From Aeromonas caviae (GTDB taxonomy: Bacteria > Pseudomonadota > Gammaproteobacteria > Enterobacterales > Aeromonadaceae): a stretch of DNA of 64,000 nt. Shown piece after piece: positions 28,259 to 40,646 of the stretch. Each line of letters starts with the position of its first letter. The stretch's first letter is position 1. The stretch is from positions 62,001 to 126,000 of the forward strand of contig NZ_CDBK01000014.1 of the NCBI RefSeq assembly GCF_000819785.1, written 5' to 3'. Below the pieces are notes generated by a model. It was not told the origin of the DNA. It did no database searches and saw nothing but the letters and a program-made list of their open reading frames with translations. The position numbers and the translations under genes are program-made.

Positions 28259-30961
28259 ATGGCAGAAGTATCAGTTAAGCAACTTGCCACTGACATCGAC
28301 ACGCCGGTTGATCGTCTTCTCCAGCAGTTTGTCGATGCCGGCATCGTGAAGAGCAAGGCCGACGACATGGTCAGCGAGTCTGAGAAACAGACCCTGCTGG
28401 CACATCTGAAGAAACAGCATGGAGGTGACGAGGTCACCGCACCTGCTCGCATGACCTTGCAGCGCAAGACCAAGAGCACCATCAGTGTTCAGGGGACTGG
28501 CGGCAAGAACAAGGAAGTGCAGGTAGAAGTGCGCAAGTCTCGCACCTATGTAAGACGCTCGGCGCTGGAAGATGAACAGCGCCAGGCGGAAGCCGAGGAA
28601 ACAGCGCGTTTGGAAGCAGAAGAAAAAGCTCGTCGCGAGGCCGAAGAGAAGGCCCGCCTCGACGCTGAAGAGAAGGCTCGCCGTGAGGCTGAGCAGGCTC
28701 GTCGTGAAGCTGAGGAAAAGGCGCGGATCGAGGCACAACAGAAGGCTCGACAGGCTCAACAGCCCGCCAAAGCAGCCGTTAGCACAGCTCAGCAAGAGGC
28801 AGAAAAGATGGCCAAGCGCGAAGCAGAAGAACTGAAGCGCCAACAGGAACAGACAGCTTTGCAAAAAGCTGAAGAACTCGCCGCGAAGAAAGCCGAAGAG
28901 GCTCGCATCATGGCGGAACAGAATGCGGCCCGCTGGGCTGAAGAAGAAGCGGCTCGCGCCAAAGAGAGCAGCGATTACCATCTGACCACCAACAAGCACG
29001 CGCAAGCGGCCGAAGATGAGTTGGATCGTAAGGAAGAGACCAGCCGTCGCACGGCTGCCGCTGCCAAGGCGCCGAAGAAGGTCGGCCGTCGCGAAGACGA
29101 CCGCAATGACCGCAACTCCCGCGATCCCCGTGCCCGCAAAGGCAAGCGTGGCAAGATGGCCATGCCGAACGCCATGAAACACGGCTTCAACAAGCCGGCT
29201 GCCGTGGTCAACCGTGACGTCGTCATCGGCGAGACCATCACAGTGGCGGAGCTCGCCAACAAGATGGCCGTCAAGGGCGTTGAAGTCATCAAGGTGATGA
29301 TGAAGATGGGTGCCATGGCCACCATCAACCAGGTGATCGACCAGGAGACCGCTCAGCTGGTCGCCGAGGAGATGGGTCACAAGGTAGTGCTGCGCCGTGA
29401 GAACGAGCTGGAAGAGGCGGTACTTAGCGATCGTGACGAGACCTCCGAAGCCAAGCCGCGTGCGCCGGTCGTGACCATCATGGGTCACGTCGACCACGGC
29501 AAGACCTCGCTGCTGGACTATATCCGTAAGGCCAAGGTTGCCGCGGGCGAAGCCGGTGGCATTACCCAGCACATCGGTGCGTACCACGTACAGACCGACA
29601 GCGGGATGATCACCTTCCTGGATACCCCGGGTCACGCGGCGTTTACCTCCATGCGTGCTCGTGGTGCCAAGGCGACCGACATCGTTGTTCTGGTTGTTGC
29701 AGCTGACGACGGCGTGATGCCGCAAACCATCGAAGCTATCCAGCACGCCAAGGCGGCCGGTGTGCCGCTGGTTGTTGCGGTGAACAAGATCGACAAGCCT
29801 GAAGCGGATCCGGATCGCGTCAAGACCGAGCTGGCCCGTTACAACGTCATGTCCGAAGACTGGGGTGGCGATTGCCAGTTCGTGCACGTCTCCGCCAAGT
29901 CTGGCGAAGGCATCGACGACCTGCTGGAAGCCATCCTGATCCAGGCCGAAGTCCTGGAGCTGAAAGCGGTGGTTGACGGCATGGCCAACGGCGTCGTGAT
30001 CGAATCCTTCCTGGATAAAGGTCGTGGTCCGGTTGCCACCGTGCTGGTACAGGAAGGTACTCTGCGTCAGGGCGACATCGTGCTGTGCGGTCTTGAGTAC
30101 GGCCGGGTGCGCGCCATGCGTGACGAACTGGGTCGCGAGATCAAGGAAGCAGGTCCCTCTCTGCCAGTGGAAATTCTGGGTCTGTCCGGCGTCCCCTCTG
30201 CTGGTGACGAAGCCACCGTTGTGCGTGACGAGAAGAAAGCCCGTGAAGTGGCGCTCTACCGTCAGGGCAAGTTCCGCGAAGTCAAGCTGGCCCGCCAGCA
30301 GAAGGCCAAGCTGGAAAACATGTTCGCCAACATGACCGAGGGCGAAGTGTCCGAAGTGAACGTGGTGATCAAGGCCGATGTACAAGGCTCTGTGGAAGCG
30401 ATCTGCGATGCGCTGGTCAAACTCTCCACCGACGAAGTGAAGGTGAAGATCGTGGGTTCCGGCGTAGGTGGCATCACCGAAACCGACGCGACCCTGGCCG
30501 CGGCTTCCAGCGCCATCCTGGTGGGCTTCAACGTCCGTGCCGACGCTTCTGCGCGCAAGGTCATCGAATCCGAGAGCCTGGATCTGCGTTACTACTCCGT
30601 CATCTATGACCTGATCGACGAAGTGAAGCAGGCCATGAGCGGCAAGCTGGCCCCCGAGTATCGTCAGGAGATCATCGGTCTGGCTGAAGTGCGTAGCGTC
30701 TTCAAGTCGCCGAAGTTCGGCGCCGTTGCCGGCTGTATGGTTACCGAAGGTGTGGTCAAGCGTTCCAACCGCATTCGCGTTCTGCGTGACAACGTGGTTA
30801 TCTATGAAGGCGAGCTGGAATCCCTGCGCCGCTTCAAGGATGACGTCAACGAAGTTCGCAACGGCTACGAGTGTGGTATCGCGGTCAAGAACTACAACGA
30901 CGTGCGCGAAGGCGACCAGATCGAGGTGTACGAGACCGTTGAAATCCAGCGGACTCTGTAA
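28259..30961 (+). CDS. infB: InfB, translation initiation factor IF-2
   Basis: 900 residues. An N-terminal IF2_N module (about 1-55) is followed by a long charged helix rich in A, E, K and R (about 100-240, with [10 protein letters not shown]-type repeats), a linker, a second IF2_N module (about 318-370), and the GTPase at about 400: [32 protein letters not shown]. Then come the beta barrels and the fMet-tRNA-binding C2 domain ending [15 protein letters not shown] 28259 follows GGAGG. Brings fMet-tRNA to the 30S subunit. Internal starts giving shorter IF2 forms are known in E. coli but were not resolved here. Confidence 0.97.
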   Translation: MAEVSVKQLATDIDTPVDRLLQQFVDAGIVKSKADDMVSESEKQTLLAHLKKQHGGDEVTAPARMTLQRKTKSTISVQGTGGKNKEVQVEVRKSRTYVRRSALEDEQRQAEAEETARLEAEEKARREAEEKARLDAEEKARREAEQARREAEEKARIEAQQKARQAQQPAKAAVSTAQQEAEKMAKREAEELKRQQEQTALQKAEELAAKKAEEARIMAEQNAARWAEEEAARAKESSDYHLTTNKHAQAAEDELDRKEETSRRTAAAAKAPKKVGRREDDRNDRNSRDPRARKGKRGKMAMPNAMKHGFNKPAAVVNRDVVIGETITVAELANKMAVKGVEVIKVMMKMGAMATINQVIDQETAQLVAEEMGHKVVLRRENELEEAVLSDRDETSEAKPRAPVVTIMGHVDHGKTSLLDYIRKAKVAAGEAGGITQHIGAYHVQTDSGMITFLDTPGHAAFTSMRARGAKATDIVVLVVAADDGVMPQTIEAIQHAKAAGVPLVVAVNKIDKPEADPDRVKTELARYNVMSEDWGGDCQFVHVSAKSGEGIDDLLEAILIQAEVLELKAVVDGMANGVVIESFLDKGRGPVATVLVQEGTLRQGDIVLCGLEYGRVRAMRDELGREIKEAGPSLPVEILGLSGVPSAGDEATVVRDEKKAREVALYRQGKFREVKLARQQKAKLENMFANMTEGEVSEVNVVIKADVQGSVEAICDALVKLSTDEVKVKIVGSGVGGITETDATLAAASSAILVGFNVRADASARKVIESESLDLRYYSVIYDLIDEVKQAMSGKLAPEYRQEIIGLAEVRSVFKSPKFGAVAGCMVTEGVVKRSNRIRVLRDNVVIYEGELESLRRFKDDVNEVRNGYECGIAVKNYNDVREGDQIEVYETVEIQRTL

Positions 30962-30980
30962 GCCGAGCGTTAGACAAAAT

Positions 30981-31001
30981 AGGGGGTCGCGGCCCCCTTT
31001 T
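30981..31001 (+). terminator. Weak terminator-like hairpin between infB and rbfA
   Basis: Stem GGGGG (30982-30986) and CCCCC (30993-30997) followed by TTTT. It is short, and rbfA lies only 15 bp further, so it would tune rather than stop read-through into rbfA-truB. Confidence 0.5.
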
Positions 31002-31016
31002 ATCGCAGGATAGAAT

Positions 31017-31451
31017 ATGGCCAGAGAATTCAGCCGGACCCGTCGGGTCGGGCAGCAGATCCAGCGTGAAATCGCGCTGATCCTGCAGCGCGAGGTGAAA
31101 GACCCGCGCATCGGCATGGTGACCGTCTCCGACGTGGAGGTCTCCAAGGACCTCAACTATGCCAAGGTTTATGTCACCTTCTTGCAACTGGAGAATGACG
31201 CCGAACGCATCAAGGAAGGGCTCAAGGGCCTGACCGAGGCTGCCGGTTACATCCGCAGCCTGCTGGGCAGCGCCATGCGTCTGCGGGTGGTGCCCGAGCT
31301 GCGTTTCTACTACGACCAGACCCTGGTCGAGGGGATGCGCCTCTCCAACCTGGTGACCAACACTGTGCGTGAAGACAAGCGTCGCATGACTGAAGCCGGT
31401 CGTGACGAAGAGCAATCCGCACCGGATGACACGACTGAGGATAACGCCTGA
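31017..31451 (+). CDS. rbfA: RbfA, 30S ribosome-binding factor
   Basis: 144-residue KH-fold protein needed for 16S 5'-end maturation and cold growth. [20 protein letters not shown] at the N-terminus, then [28 protein letters not shown] and [14 protein letters not shown], as expected for the family. The C-terminal 25 residues are acidic and polar. The stop is one base from the truB start, so the two are coupled. Confidence 0.96.
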   Translation: MAREFSRTRRVGQQIQREIALILQREVKDPRIGMVTVSDVEVSKDLNYAKVYVTFLQLENDAERIKEGLKGLTEAAGYIRSLLGSAMRLRVVPELRFYYDQTLVEGMRLSNLVTNTVREDKRRMTEAGRDEEQSAPDDTTEDNA

Positions 31452-31452
31452 G

Positions 31453-32403
31453 ATGTCTCGTAGACGTCGTTTCAAAGGCCGTGACGTACACGGCATCCTG
31501 CTGCTGGACAAACCGACCGGCCTGACTTCCAACGATGTGTTGCAGAAGGTCAAGCGGATCTACAACGCCGCCAAGGCTGGCCATACCGGCGCCCTGGACC
31601 CCCTGGCCACCGGCATGTTGCCGATCTGCCTCGGGGAGGCCACCAAGTTCTCCCAGTATCTGCTGGAAGCGGACAAGCGCTATGAGGTGACCGCCAAGCT
31701 CGGCGAGCGCACCAATACCAGCGACTCCGACGGCGAGGTGGTCTCCACCCGTCCGGTGAACGTGGCCGTGGGTACCCTGATCGAGGCGCTGGACCAGTTC
31801 CGCGGCCCCATCATGCAGGTGCCGTCCATGTACTCCGCCCTCAAGCACAACGGCCGTCCGCTCTACGAATATGCCCGTGAAGGGATCGAGATCGAGCGGG
31901 AAGCCCGTCCCATCACCATCTTCGAACTCAAGCTGCTCGGCTTCGAGGGGGACGAGGTGAAGCTGGAAGTGCATTGCAGCAAGGGTACCTATATCCGTTC
32001 CCTGGTGGACGATCTGGGGGAAGTGCTGGGCTGTGGCGCTCACGTCACCCAGCTGCGTCGCACCCAGGTGGCGAGCTACCCCTACGAGCGGATGCTGACC
32101 CTGGAGCAGCTCGAGTGCATCTTCGAGCAGGCCAAGGCCGAAAGCATTCCGCCACGGGAACAGTTGGATCCCCTGTTGCTGCCGATGGACACCGCCGTGG
32201 CCTCTCTGCCCGAGGTAAACATGCTGGTCGCCGTGGCCGCCTATGTGAACCAGGGTCAGGCCGTGCAGGTGGCAGGTAGCCCCCAAAGCGGCCAGGTCCG
32301 CATGACGGTTGGCCCGGAGCGCGAATTCATCGGGGTTGGCGAGATCGATGACGAGGGGCGCGTGGCGCCCAAGCGTCTGGTTCGCTACCACGACGAGGAG
32401 TGA
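31453..32403 (+). CDS. truB: TruB, tRNA pseudouridine-55 synthase
   Basis: 316 residues. The catalytic aspartate lies in [14 protein letters not shown], with [15 protein letters not shown] near the N-terminus and [14 protein letters not shown] in the middle. The C-terminal PUA-like part is about 255-310. Makes the invariant pseudouridine in the T-loop of tRNAs. ATG 31453 immediately follows the rbfA TGA; the frame is open to 31402 inside rbfA, but that extension is not conserved-looking. Confidence 0.97.
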   Translation: MSRRRRFKGRDVHGILLLDKPTGLTSNDVLQKVKRIYNAAKAGHTGALDPLATGMLPICLGEATKFSQYLLEADKRYEVTAKLGERTNTSDSDGEVVSTRPVNVAVGTLIEALDQFRGPIMQVPSMYSALKHNGRPLYEYAREGIEIEREARPITIFELKLLGFEGDEVKLEVHCSKGTYIRSLVDDLGEVLGCGAHVTQLRRTQVASYPYERMLTLEQLECIFEQAKAESIPPREQLDPLLLPMDTAVASLPEVNMLVAVAAYVNQGQAVQVAGSPQSGQVRMTVGPEREFIGVGEIDDEGRVAPKRLVRYHDEE

Positions 32404-32538
32404 TCCTCAGGCGGTATCGGTCTGTCACGCGTCTTTCCCGTTGCGAAAAGGGGCGGGGACGATTATGATACCGCCCTCATTTCACGGCTGAATTAGAGAT
32501 TGGCTGTGAACCTTTAAACACTCTACTGGAGTAATACC

Positions 32539-32808
32539 ATGTCTCTAAATGCTGAGATCAAAGCTCAAATCGTTGCCGACAACGCTCGTGGCGCCAACGA
32601 CACCGGTTCCCCCGAAGTGCAAGTTGCCCTGCTGACTGCCCAGATCAACCATCTGCAAGGTCACTTCAAGGAGCACGCCAAGGATCACCACGGTCGTCGC
32701 GGTCTGCTGCGCATGGTTTCCCAGCGTCGTAAGCTGCTGGACTACCTGAAGCGTAAAGACGTTCAGCGTTACGCTGCTCTGATCGCCAAGCTGGGTCTGC
32801 GTCGTTAA
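32539..32808 (+). CDS. rpsO: RpsO, 30S ribosomal protein S15
   Basis: 89 residues, the standard S15 length, all helical. Core [20 protein letters not shown] and [20 protein letters not shown], which bind the central domain of 16S rRNA. The ribosome site CTGGAG lies 9 bases before ATG. A very strong terminator follows, then pnp; the rpsO-pnp pair is conserved in gammaproteobacteria. Confidence 0.98.
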   Translation: MSLNAEIKAQIVADNARGANDTGSPEVQVALLTAQINHLQGHFKEHAKDHHGRRGLLRMVSQRRKLLDYLKRKDVQRYAALIAKLGLRR

Positions 32809-32826
32809 TCGACCATCAGATTTCGC

Positions 32827-32858
32827 AAAAAAGGGGAACCGCGAGGTTCCCCTTTTTT
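32827..32858 (+). terminator. Strong terminator after rpsO
   Basis: AAAAAAGGGGAACC (32827-32840) pairs fully with GGTTCCCCTTTTTT (32845-32858) around GCGA. Read-through to pnp is expected to be partial as in E. coli, where RNase III processing follows. Confidence 0.93.
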
Positions 32859-32988
32859 ATTGCCCGTTTCAAACAGGATGCAGGCCGTTGCCTGCCTCAC
32901 AGAATTGACGTCCGCGCTTACCTTTTGATGCGAATCAAGTATACTTGCACGCGAATTTAAAGCGCCAAATTGTTAAAAGGAAATTCAC

Positions 32989-35127
32989 GTGAATCCTATT
33001 GTAAAGTCATTCCAGTACGGTCAACACACCGTCACACTGGAAACCGGTGTGATGGCCCGTCAAGCCACTGCGGCCGTCATGGTCAGCATGGACGATACCT
33101 GTGTCTTCGTGACTGTCGTTGGCAAGAAAGAGGCCGATCACGGCCGTGATTTCTTCCCGCTGACCGTCAACTATCAGGAGCGTACCTATGCTGCTGGTCG
33201 TATCCCGGGTGGTTTCTTCCGTCGTGAAGGCCGTCCGAGCGAGGGTGAGACCCTCATCTCCCGTCTGATCGACCGTCCCATCCGTCCGCTGTTCCCGGAA
33301 GGCTTCCTCAATGAGGTTCAGGTGGTTGCCACCGTCATGTCCGTGAACCCGGCCGTTTCTCCCGACATCGTTGCCATGATCGGTGCCTCCGCGGCCCTGG
33401 CCATCTCCGGCATCCCGTTCGGCGGCCCGATCGGTGCAGCCCGCGTGGGTTACATGAACGGCCAGTACGTGCTGAACCCGACCACCACCGAACTGCCCCA
33501 GAGCGATCTGGATCTGGTGGTTGCCGGTACTGCCAATGCGGTGCTGATGGTGGAATCCGAAGCGGCCATCCTCTCCGAAGAGGTGATGCTGGGCGCCGTA
33601 GTCTACGGTCACGAGCAGATGCAGACCGTGATCAACGCCATCAATGAATTCGCTGCCGACGTCGGTACCAAGCCCTGGGACTGGACCCCGCCTGCCGTCA
33701 ACGAAGCGCTGAAAGCCAAAGTTGCCGAACTGGCCACAGCTGAGCTGGGTGAAGCCTACCGCATCACCGAGAAGGCTGTTCGCTACGAAACCATCGCTGC
33801 CATCAAGGGCCGCGTGGTCGAGCAAGTCATCGCATCCGGCGTGGAAGAAGATGCCAAGAAGATCGGCGAAGAGTTCCACAGCCTGGAGAGCCGCATCGTC
33901 CGTGGTCGCGTCGTACGTGGTGAGCCGCGTATCGACGGTCGCGATCCGGAAATGATCCGCGCCCTCTCCGTCGGTACCGGCATCCTGCCCCGTGCCCACG
34001 GTTCTGCCCTGTTCACCCGTGGTGAAACCCAGGCCATCGTGGTGGCCACGCTGGGTACCGAGCGTGACGCCCAGAACATCGACGAGCTGACCGGCAACCG
34101 CGCCGATCGCTTCATGCTGCACTACAACTTCCCGCCCTACTGCGTCGGCGAGACCGGCATGATGGGCAGCCCGAAGCGTCGTGAAATCGGTCACGGCCGT
34201 CTGGCCAAGCGTGGCGTTGCTGCCGTGATGCCGAGCGCCGCCGAGTTCCCGTACGTGGTGCGCGTGGTCTCTGAAATCACCGAATCCAACGGCTCCTCCT
34301 CCATGGCGTCTGTCTGTGGCTCCTCCCTGGCGCTGATGGATGCCGGTGTGCCGATCAAGGCCTCCGTTGCCGGTATCGCCATGGGTCTGGTGAAGGAAGA
34401 AGAAGGTTTCGTCGTGCTGTCCGACATCCTGGGTGACGAAGATCACCTGGGCGACATGGACTTCAAGGTAGCCGGTACCAGCGAAGGTGTGACCGCGCTG
34501 CAGATGGACATCAAGATCGAAGGCATCACCAAAGAGATCATGGAGATTGCGCTGAAGCAAGCTCGTGGCGCTCGTCTGCACATCCTGAAAGTGATGGACG
34601 AAGCTATCCAGGCTCCCCGTGCTCAGATCTCCGATTTCGCACCGCGCATCCACACCATCAAGATCAATCCTGAGAAGATCAAGGACGTGATCGGCAAGGG
34701 TGGTTCCGTGATCCGCGCACTGACCGAAGAGACCGGCACCAACATCGAGCTGGATGATGACGGTACCGTACGCATCTCCGCCGTGGCCAACGAAGCCGCC
34801 ATGGAAGCGATCCGCCGCATCGAGGCCATCACCGCCGAGATCGAAGTGAACCGCATCTACGAAGGCAAGGTCGTGCGCCTGGCTGACTTCGGCGCCTTCG
34901 TCAACATCCTGCCGGGTAAAGACGGTCTGGTGCACATCTCCCAGATCACCGATGCCCGCGTACAGAACGTGGCCGACTTCCTGAAAATCGGTGACGTGGT
35001 GAAGGTGAAGGTACTGGAAGTGGACCGTCAGGGCCGTGTGCGTCTCTCCATCAAGGAAGCGAACGCACCGACCGAAGCGGCTGCTGCTCCTGCTGCCGTT
35101 GCCGTCGAAGAGCCGGCTGCCGAATAA
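32989..35127 (+). CDS. pnp: Pnp, polynucleotide phosphorylase (GTG start)
   Basis: 712-residue 3'-5' phosphorolytic exoribonuclease of the degradosome. Two RNase PH domains (about 5-145 and 310-540, the second with the phosphate/metal site [16 protein letters not shown]), a helical linker, a KH domain ([20 protein letters not shown]) and an S1 domain ([20 protein letters not shown]). GTG 32989 is preceded by AAAAGG. A TATACT hexamer at 32940-32945 may be a -10 of a pnp promoter. The A/E/P-rich tail is unstructured. Confidence 0.97.
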   Translation: MNPIVKSFQYGQHTVTLETGVMARQATAAVMVSMDDTCVFVTVVGKKEADHGRDFFPLTVNYQERTYAAGRIPGGFFRREGRPSEGETLISRLIDRPIRPLFPEGFLNEVQVVATVMSVNPAVSPDIVAMIGASAALAISGIPFGGPIGAARVGYMNGQYVLNPTTTELPQSDLDLVVAGTANAVLMVESEAAILSEEVMLGAVVYGHEQMQTVINAINEFAADVGTKPWDWTPPAVNEALKAKVAELATAELGEAYRITEKAVRYETIAAIKGRVVEQVIASGVEEDAKKIGEEFHSLESRIVRGRVVRGEPRIDGRDPEMIRALSVGTGILPRAHGSALFTRGETQAIVVATLGTERDAQNIDELTGNRADRFMLHYNFPPYCVGETGMMGSPKRREIGHGRLAKRGVAAVMPSAAEFPYVVRVVSEITESNGSSSMASVCGSSLALMDAGVPIKASVAGIAMGLVKEEEGFVVLSDILGDEDHLGDMDFKVAGTSEGVTALQMDIKIEGITKEIMEIALKQARGARLHILKVMDEAIQAPRAQISDFAPRIHTIKINPEKIKDVIGKGGSVIRALTEETGTNIELDDDGTVRISAVANEAAMEAIRRIEAITAEIEVNRIYEGKVVRLADFGAFVNILPGKDGLVHISQITDARVQNVADFLKIGDVVKVKVLEVDRQGRVRLSIKEANAPTEAAAAPAAVAVEEPAAE

Positions 35128-35145
35128 GGCTGCCGTATGTGAAAG

Positions 35146-35170
35146 AGCCGACCCTTGGGTCGGCTTTTTT
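35146..35170 (+). terminator. Intrinsic terminator after pnp
   Basis: Stem AGCCGACCC (35146-35154) and GGGTCGGCT (35157-35165) with a two-base loop and six T. Ends the translation/RNA operon. Confidence 0.92.
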
Positions 35171-35269
35171 GTGCCTGTCGCCCGGCATGGCGCAGATTGT
35201 CTCCTTGTTCCTTTTGGCGCCCCTTGATATAAGGGACGACCCCGCTTCGTTGGCAAAAGGAATTGCAGT

Positions 35270-36481
35270 ATGTCTTGGGCCTACCTCAGGCAGTTTCCTT
35301 CCCTGGTCTGGATCGTCATCCTGGGGACTTTCATGGTGCGTACCACCTTCTTCATGGTCTGGCCCTTTTTCTCCATCCTGCTCTACCGTGACTACGGACT
35401 TTCGGCGACCCTGATAGGCGCCATCCTGGGGGCCACGGCGGCGCTTTCCACTCTTGTCAGCTTCTATGGCGGCTGGCTCTCGGACAAATGGGGGCGGCGC
35501 AACATCCTGTTGTTCGGCTGCCTGGTGTCCGCCCTGAGCGTCGCCCTGCTCGGCCTCTCCCACCAGGTGGGCTGGCTAGCACTCGGGGTGATCGGCAGCG
35601 GACTCTCCTACGGGCTCATCGACGCACCGGGCAAGGCACTGATGGCCGACAATCTGGCCGAGCCCAAAGCCCGTGAGCTGGCGCTGCACCTGCGTTATTT
35701 CCTGCTCAACCTGGGGGCGGCCATCGGTCCTCTGCTCGGCGTCACCTATGGCCTGAGCGCGCGTCAGGAGACCTTCCTGTTGCTCAGTGCCAGCTATCTG
35801 CTGCTTGGCATCGTCTTTGTCATCGGGTTCAGGCTGGCGGGTTGCCACACCAGCCAGGCGGCCGGGCCCGGCATGCGTGCTGTGCTGCGGGTGCTCTGGC
35901 AGGACAGGGGGTTTCTGCTGCTGATCATGGCCAATCTGCTGCTGATGCTAGTCTACGCCCAGTTCGAGTCGCCCCTCATCCAGTATCTGACCCGCGCGGG
36001 GACGCCGGAGGTGGAGCGGCTCATCGGCTGGCTGGTGACGACCAACGCGCTGACCATAGTGATGCTGCAGTTCCCCCTGCTGCACCTGACTGCCCGCTGG
36101 TCCACGCGGCGCAAGCTGCAACTCGGGGTGGCGCTCTTTCTCGGCGCCCAGTTGCAGTTTGCGCTGGGGGATACCGCCATCTGGTGGCACTGGATAGTGG
36201 CGGTGATCCTCCTGAGCGTCGGGGAGTGCATCCTCTTCCCCTTGCTCAATGTGCTGATCGATCAGATGGCGCCTGGTCATTTGAAGGGGAGCTATTTCGG
36301 GGCGGCCTCCATCTCCGGACTCGGGGTGGCCATGGGGGCCTTGCTGGGAGGCTGGGTGCTGGCCCACTGGGGCGGGAGCTGGCTTTACGCTCTGATGGCG
36401 CTGCTCTGCCTGGTGATCCTGATGCTCTATGGTCTGAGTACCCGGACCTCGCGCCCTGCGCTGGTCCGGGCTGGGCCCTGA
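35270..36481 (+). CDS. Major facilitator superfamily transporter (drug/H+ antiporter type)
   Basis: 403 residues with about twelve membrane segments. Between helices 2 and 3 lies the MFS signature GGWLSDKWGRRN (about 68-79). The sequence resembles 12-helix drug:proton antiporters such as MdtH, but not closely enough to name a substrate. ATG 35270 has a weak ribosome site (AAGGAATT). In E. coli nlpI and deaD follow pnp, so this gene breaks the conserved order. It ends 3 bp from the convergent DsrE-family gene. Confidence 0.88.
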   Translation: MSWAYLRQFPSLVWIVILGTFMVRTTFFMVWPFFSILLYRDYGLSATLIGAILGATAALSTLVSFYGGWLSDKWGRRNILLFGCLVSALSVALLGLSHQVGWLALGVIGSGLSYGLIDAPGKALMADNLAEPKARELALHLRYFLLNLGAAIGPLLGVTYGLSARQETFLLLSASYLLLGIVFVIGFRLAGCHTSQAAGPGMRAVLRVLWQDRGFLLLIMANLLLMLVYAQFESPLIQYLTRAGTPEVERLIGWLVTTNALTIVMLQFPLLHLTARWSTRRKLQLGVALFLGAQLQFALGDTAIWWHWIVAVILLSVGECILFPLLNVLIDQMAPGHLKGSYFGAASISGLGVAMGALLGGWVLAHWGGSWLYALMALLCLVILMLYGLSTRTSRPALVRAGP

Positions 36482-36484
36482 CGG

Positions 36485-36838
36485 CTAGAAGGTCAGCACC
36501 TTGTCGGCGGCCAGAGTCCATTGGGCCAGCAAGGGGAGGGTGCCTATCTCTATGCCCTCGACAAGGGGTAGCGGGGTGATGCCGCGCGCATCGGTGCAAC
36601 TCTTGCAAAGCCGGATCCGGGTGCCCTGAGCCAGCAGTATCTCCAGCATCTGGCGCAGGTTGTAGCCCTCGGCCGGAGCCTGCCCGGCCAGAGCAGCAGT
36701 GACGGCATCCGACATCAGGAAGAGGTTGAGGTCTACCTTTCCCTCCTCTTTGAGGGCGATGCCGAGGCGCAGGGCATTGAACAGGGACTCGCTGCCATAG
36801 GGGGCGCCGTTGGCAATGATGAGAATGTGTTGGGTCAT
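36485..36838 (-). CDS. DsrE/DsrF-family protein, YchN-like
   Basis: 117 residues, highly similar in pattern to E. coli YchN: ILIIANGAPYGSESLFNALR, FLMSDAVTAALAGQ and LCKSCTDARGI, the last holding the cysteines of the DsrE sulfur-relay fold, then IEIGTLPLLAQWTLAADKVL. ATG 36838 follows CAGGAGAGCC; the frame to 36988 is only leader. The function of YchN itself is unsettled (a hexameric DsrE-fold protein), so sulfur transfer is a family inference. Confidence 0.88.
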   Translation of the reverse strand: MTQHILIIANGAPYGSESLFNALRLGIALKEEGKVDLNLFLMSDAVTAALAGQAPAEGYNLRQMLEILLAQGTRIRLCKSCTDARGITPLPLVEGIEIGTLPLLAQWTLAADKVLTF

Positions 36839-36998
36839 GTGGCTCTCCTGATTGAAAGGGCCATTGTAGCCTCGGCGAAAGCGGCCCGGCATGATGCAGA
36901 GCACACTCTGTCGTAGCCCGGCCCCGTGTGTCTTGACCTCACACAGGGAGTCAGGTCTCATGGACGGCCATCCAGTATGACAGAACAAAGAGGTTGTT

Positions 36999-37391
36999 AT
37001 GTGGAAGATCGCCGGAATAGGCTTATTGTTGTTGGCCGGACAAGCCTATGGTAGTGAAAACATCGGCTGCAAGGCCAGACAGCAGGCCGTGACGGATCAG
37101 CTTGCGTTCGCCAGGGCGCACAACAACCAGGAGCAGGTAGCCGGCCTTGAGCGGGCACTGCGCAACCTGGAGGCCCATTGTACCGATGCCGGGCTCCTTG
37201 AGGAGCAGCAACGCAAGGTGGTCAAGCAGAGGGAAGAAGTGGAAGAGCGGCTGGCCGAGTTGCAGAGCGCACGGGTATCGTGCAAGCCGGACAAGATTGC
37301 CAAGAAGCAGTCCAAGCTGGAGGAGTCCCAGGCCGAGTTGCTGGAAGCCCAGCGCGAACTCGAGGCGCTGCAAAAACTGGTCAAACCCTGA
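36999..37391 (+). CDS. DUF1090 (YqjC-like) secreted coiled-coil protein
   Basis: 130 residues: signal peptide (MWKIAGIGLLLLAGQAYG), then two cysteines around a helical region (IGCKARQQAV... LEAHC) and a long charged coiled coil (EEQQRKVVKQREEVEERLAE to the end) with one further cysteine. This is the DUF1090 layout; the E. coli member YqjC is periplasmic and of unknown function. It stands alone, with its own upstream region and a strong terminator shared with yfhL. Confidence 0.85.
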   Translation: MWKIAGIGLLLLAGQAYGSENIGCKARQQAVTDQLAFARAHNNQEQVAGLERALRNLEAHCTDAGLLEEQQRKVVKQREEVEERLAELQSARVSCKPDKIAKKQSKLEESQAELLEAQRELEALQKLVKP

Positions 37392-37410
37392 GGGAAGGGC
37401 AGCGCAATAG

Positions 37411-37436
37411 AAAAAGCCGGGCATGCCCGGCTTTTT
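37411..37436. terminator. Bidirectional terminator between the DUF1090 gene and yfhL
   Basis: AAAAAGCCGGG (37411-37421) pairs with CCCGGCTTTTT (37426-37436). It serves both converging units. On the minus strand it lies directly after an in-frame TAG that ends the downstream copy of the yfhL tail. Confidence 0.92.
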
Positions 37437-37474
37437 CTATTTCTGGATAATGCACCCGCGAGTGTCAGACGCTG

Positions 37475-37584
37475 ACTGCCTGTGCATCCGCACGAATTTC
37501 TCCATCAGCTGATCTTCGGTTTCCCACCCGATGGATGGGATCCCGGAGGATGCCGTCCATGGGGCGCAGATGCTGATGCAGGTG
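37475..37584 (-). repeat. Degenerate duplicate of the yfhL 3' end
   Basis: This 110 bp block repeats 37593-37696, the last third of yfhL, with an offset of 118 bp. The codons for [16 protein letters not shown] are all present with three differences, each at a third position. Further in, a 4 bp insertion breaks the frame. After HRQ this copy continues with 12 codons to a TAG that touches the terminator. This suggests it may be the original 3' end, and that the TAG now ending yfhL was created at the duplication joint. Confidence 0.85.
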
Positions 37585-37590
37585 CTACAG

Positions 37591-39205
<1,615 letters not shown>

Positions 39206-39648
39206 GTTGGACTCTTTTATCTGATTGCAAATCAGGACGGCGCCACCTGATGGCGTCGTGTGGGTTCATCGGTGGCGCGACCGTCTTCGACGCACGGTTA
39301 TCCGATGGGGGTACATCGGAGCAGGAGGTGACTCGATACTCCGGATATACGGGGTGCGAGATTGTACTCGTGACCGCCTCGTCATGCAATTTGGGACGGC
39401 CTTGACATGCCTGCGCCATGTTCATTTTACGCTCAGACTGGGGTTGCTAGAGTGCAAGGGGTGAAAGATGCCCCTGAGTTGGCGATGAAATGGATCTTTT
39501 CGGCGAAAAAAACCATCTCCAAGTTGAAATTTTGCCCTGCTCGGGAAAGAATGCGCGCTCGGTTGTTGGTCCCCGGTGACGGGCCCACAAGAGACCGATG
39601 ATGAGCAGGGCAAAGGCCCACAGGAACAGGAAACCATACAGGAATTTT
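39206..39648. other. trhP / L,D-transpeptidase divergent intergenic region
   Basis: 443 bp with no convincing gene. It must carry the divergent promoters of trhP (-) and the L,D-transpeptidase gene (+). A hairpin-forming stretch (GACGGCGCCA and TGGCGTCGT, about 39236-39260) lies in the trhP leader. A minus-strand frame over 39450-39660 encodes a hydrophobic stretch but overlaps the transpeptidase start and is not claimed. Confidence 0.4.
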
Positions 39649-40575
39649 ATGAATCCCCTTCGCATTGCCGCTTCGGCTCTTTTATGTACGCTGACGCTGG
39701 TCAGCCAGCAGGCCGCCGCCGTTGAATACCAGCTGCCTGCGGCCAACAGCCGCCTGATCGGTGAGAACCAGGAATACGTGGTGCCCGCAGACAACCGTCC
39801 GCTGGAGCAGATCGCCTCCGACTTCCAGCTGGGTCTGACCAACATCATGGAAGCCAACCCGGGCGTCGACCCCTACCTGCCCAAGGCGGGCAGCACGCTG
39901 ATCATTCCCCATCAGCTGATCCTGCCCAACGCTCCCCGCGAAGGGATCGTCATCAACGTGGCGGAGATGCGTCTCTATTACTACCCGAAGGGCAAGAACG
40001 TGGTGCATGTGCTGCCCATCGGCATCGGCCAGCTCGGGGTCAACACCCCGGAGAACTGGATCACCAAGGTTGAGCGCAAGCGTGCCAACCCGACCTGGAC
40101 CCCGACCGAGAATATCCGTCGCCGCTACGCCGCCCAGGGCAAGACCCTGCCCGCGGTCTGGCCGGCCGGCCCGGACAACCCCATGGGCCTGCACGCGCTC
40201 TACATCGGCAACCTGTACGCCATCCACGGCACCAACGCCACCTTCGGCATCGGTCTGCGGGTGAGCAGCGGCTGCGTGCGCCTGCGCGCCGACGACATCA
40301 AGTACCTGTTCGATCACGTGCCGGTCGGCACCCGCGTCCAGTTCGTCAACCAGCCGGTCAAGACCACGGTCGAGCCGGATGGCGGTCGCTACATGGAAGT
40401 GCACGAGCCGCTGTCGCGCACCGAGGAAGAGTTCAACTCCACCGCCTCCGTGCCGCTGCCCATGACCCCGGCTACCACCCGCTTCATCGCCCACGCTGAC
40501 AGCGATTCCAACGTGGTCAAGCAGGTGCTGGAACAGCGTACCGGCATCCCGACCCGCCTCAATCCAGAAGCGTAA
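39649..40575 (+). CDS. Periplasmic L,D-transpeptidase (YkuD domain) with LysM, ErfK/YbiS/YcfS type
   Basis: 308 residues. Signal peptide [20 protein letters not shown] (cleavage near QAAA), a LysM module (about 40-88, [20 protein letters not shown]), and the YkuD catalytic domain (about 95-230) with H-G-T-N and S-S-G-C-V-R-L, whose cysteine is the nucleophile. Such enzymes attach Braun lipoprotein to peptidoglycan or make 3-3 cross-links; which one cannot be told here. ATG 39649 follows CAGGAA. The C-terminal 60 residues are polar and extra to the catalytic fold. Confidence 0.93.
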   Translation: MNPLRIAASALLCTLTLVSQQAAAVEYQLPAANSRLIGENQEYVVPADNRPLEQIASDFQLGLTNIMEANPGVDPYLPKAGSTLIIPHQLILPNAPREGIVINVAEMRLYYYPKGKNVVHVLPIGIGQLGVNTPENWITKVERKRANPTWTPTENIRRRYAAQGKTLPAVWPAGPDNPMGLHALYIGNLYAIHGTNATFGIGLRVSSGCVRLRADDIKYLFDHVPVGTRVQFVNQPVKTTVEPDGGRYMEVHEPLSRTEEEFNSTASVPLPMTPATTRFIAHADSDSNVVKQVLEQRTGIPTRLNPEA

Positions 40576-40593
40576 TGGCCGGCAAGTGCAGTT

Positions 40594-40631
40594 AAACAAC
40601 AACGGCGACCATCAGGTCGCCGTTGTTGTTT
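40594..40631. terminator. Bidirectional terminator, L,D-transpeptidase gene / VOC gene
   Basis: A perfect 17 bp stem from 40594-40610 and 40615-40631 with an ATCA loop, GC core GGCGACC/GGTCGCC, and A- and T-rich flanks. It ends the transpeptidase transcript and the converging VOC gene. Confidence 0.9.
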
Positions 40632-40646
40632 CTGCATATCCGGACG

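Noticed and set aside
28600-28760. Direct repeats in infB
   Set aside because: They encode the A/E/K/R-rich helix common in IF2 N-terminal regions and are coding low complexity, not a mobile or regulatory repeat.
28271-31156. Very long open frame (961 codons) antisense to infB
   Set aside because: It mirrors the codon bias of infB on the other strand, has no ribosome site and no recognisable motif; a typical high-GC shadow. The same holds for long antisense frames over pnp, nusA, ftsH and glmM.
39447-39660. Small hydrophobic protein on the minus strand ahead of the L,D-transpeptidase gene
   Set aside because: It contains a membrane-like stretch, but it covers the ribosome site and start of the transpeptidase gene, lacks its own good ribosome site and is not recognisable.
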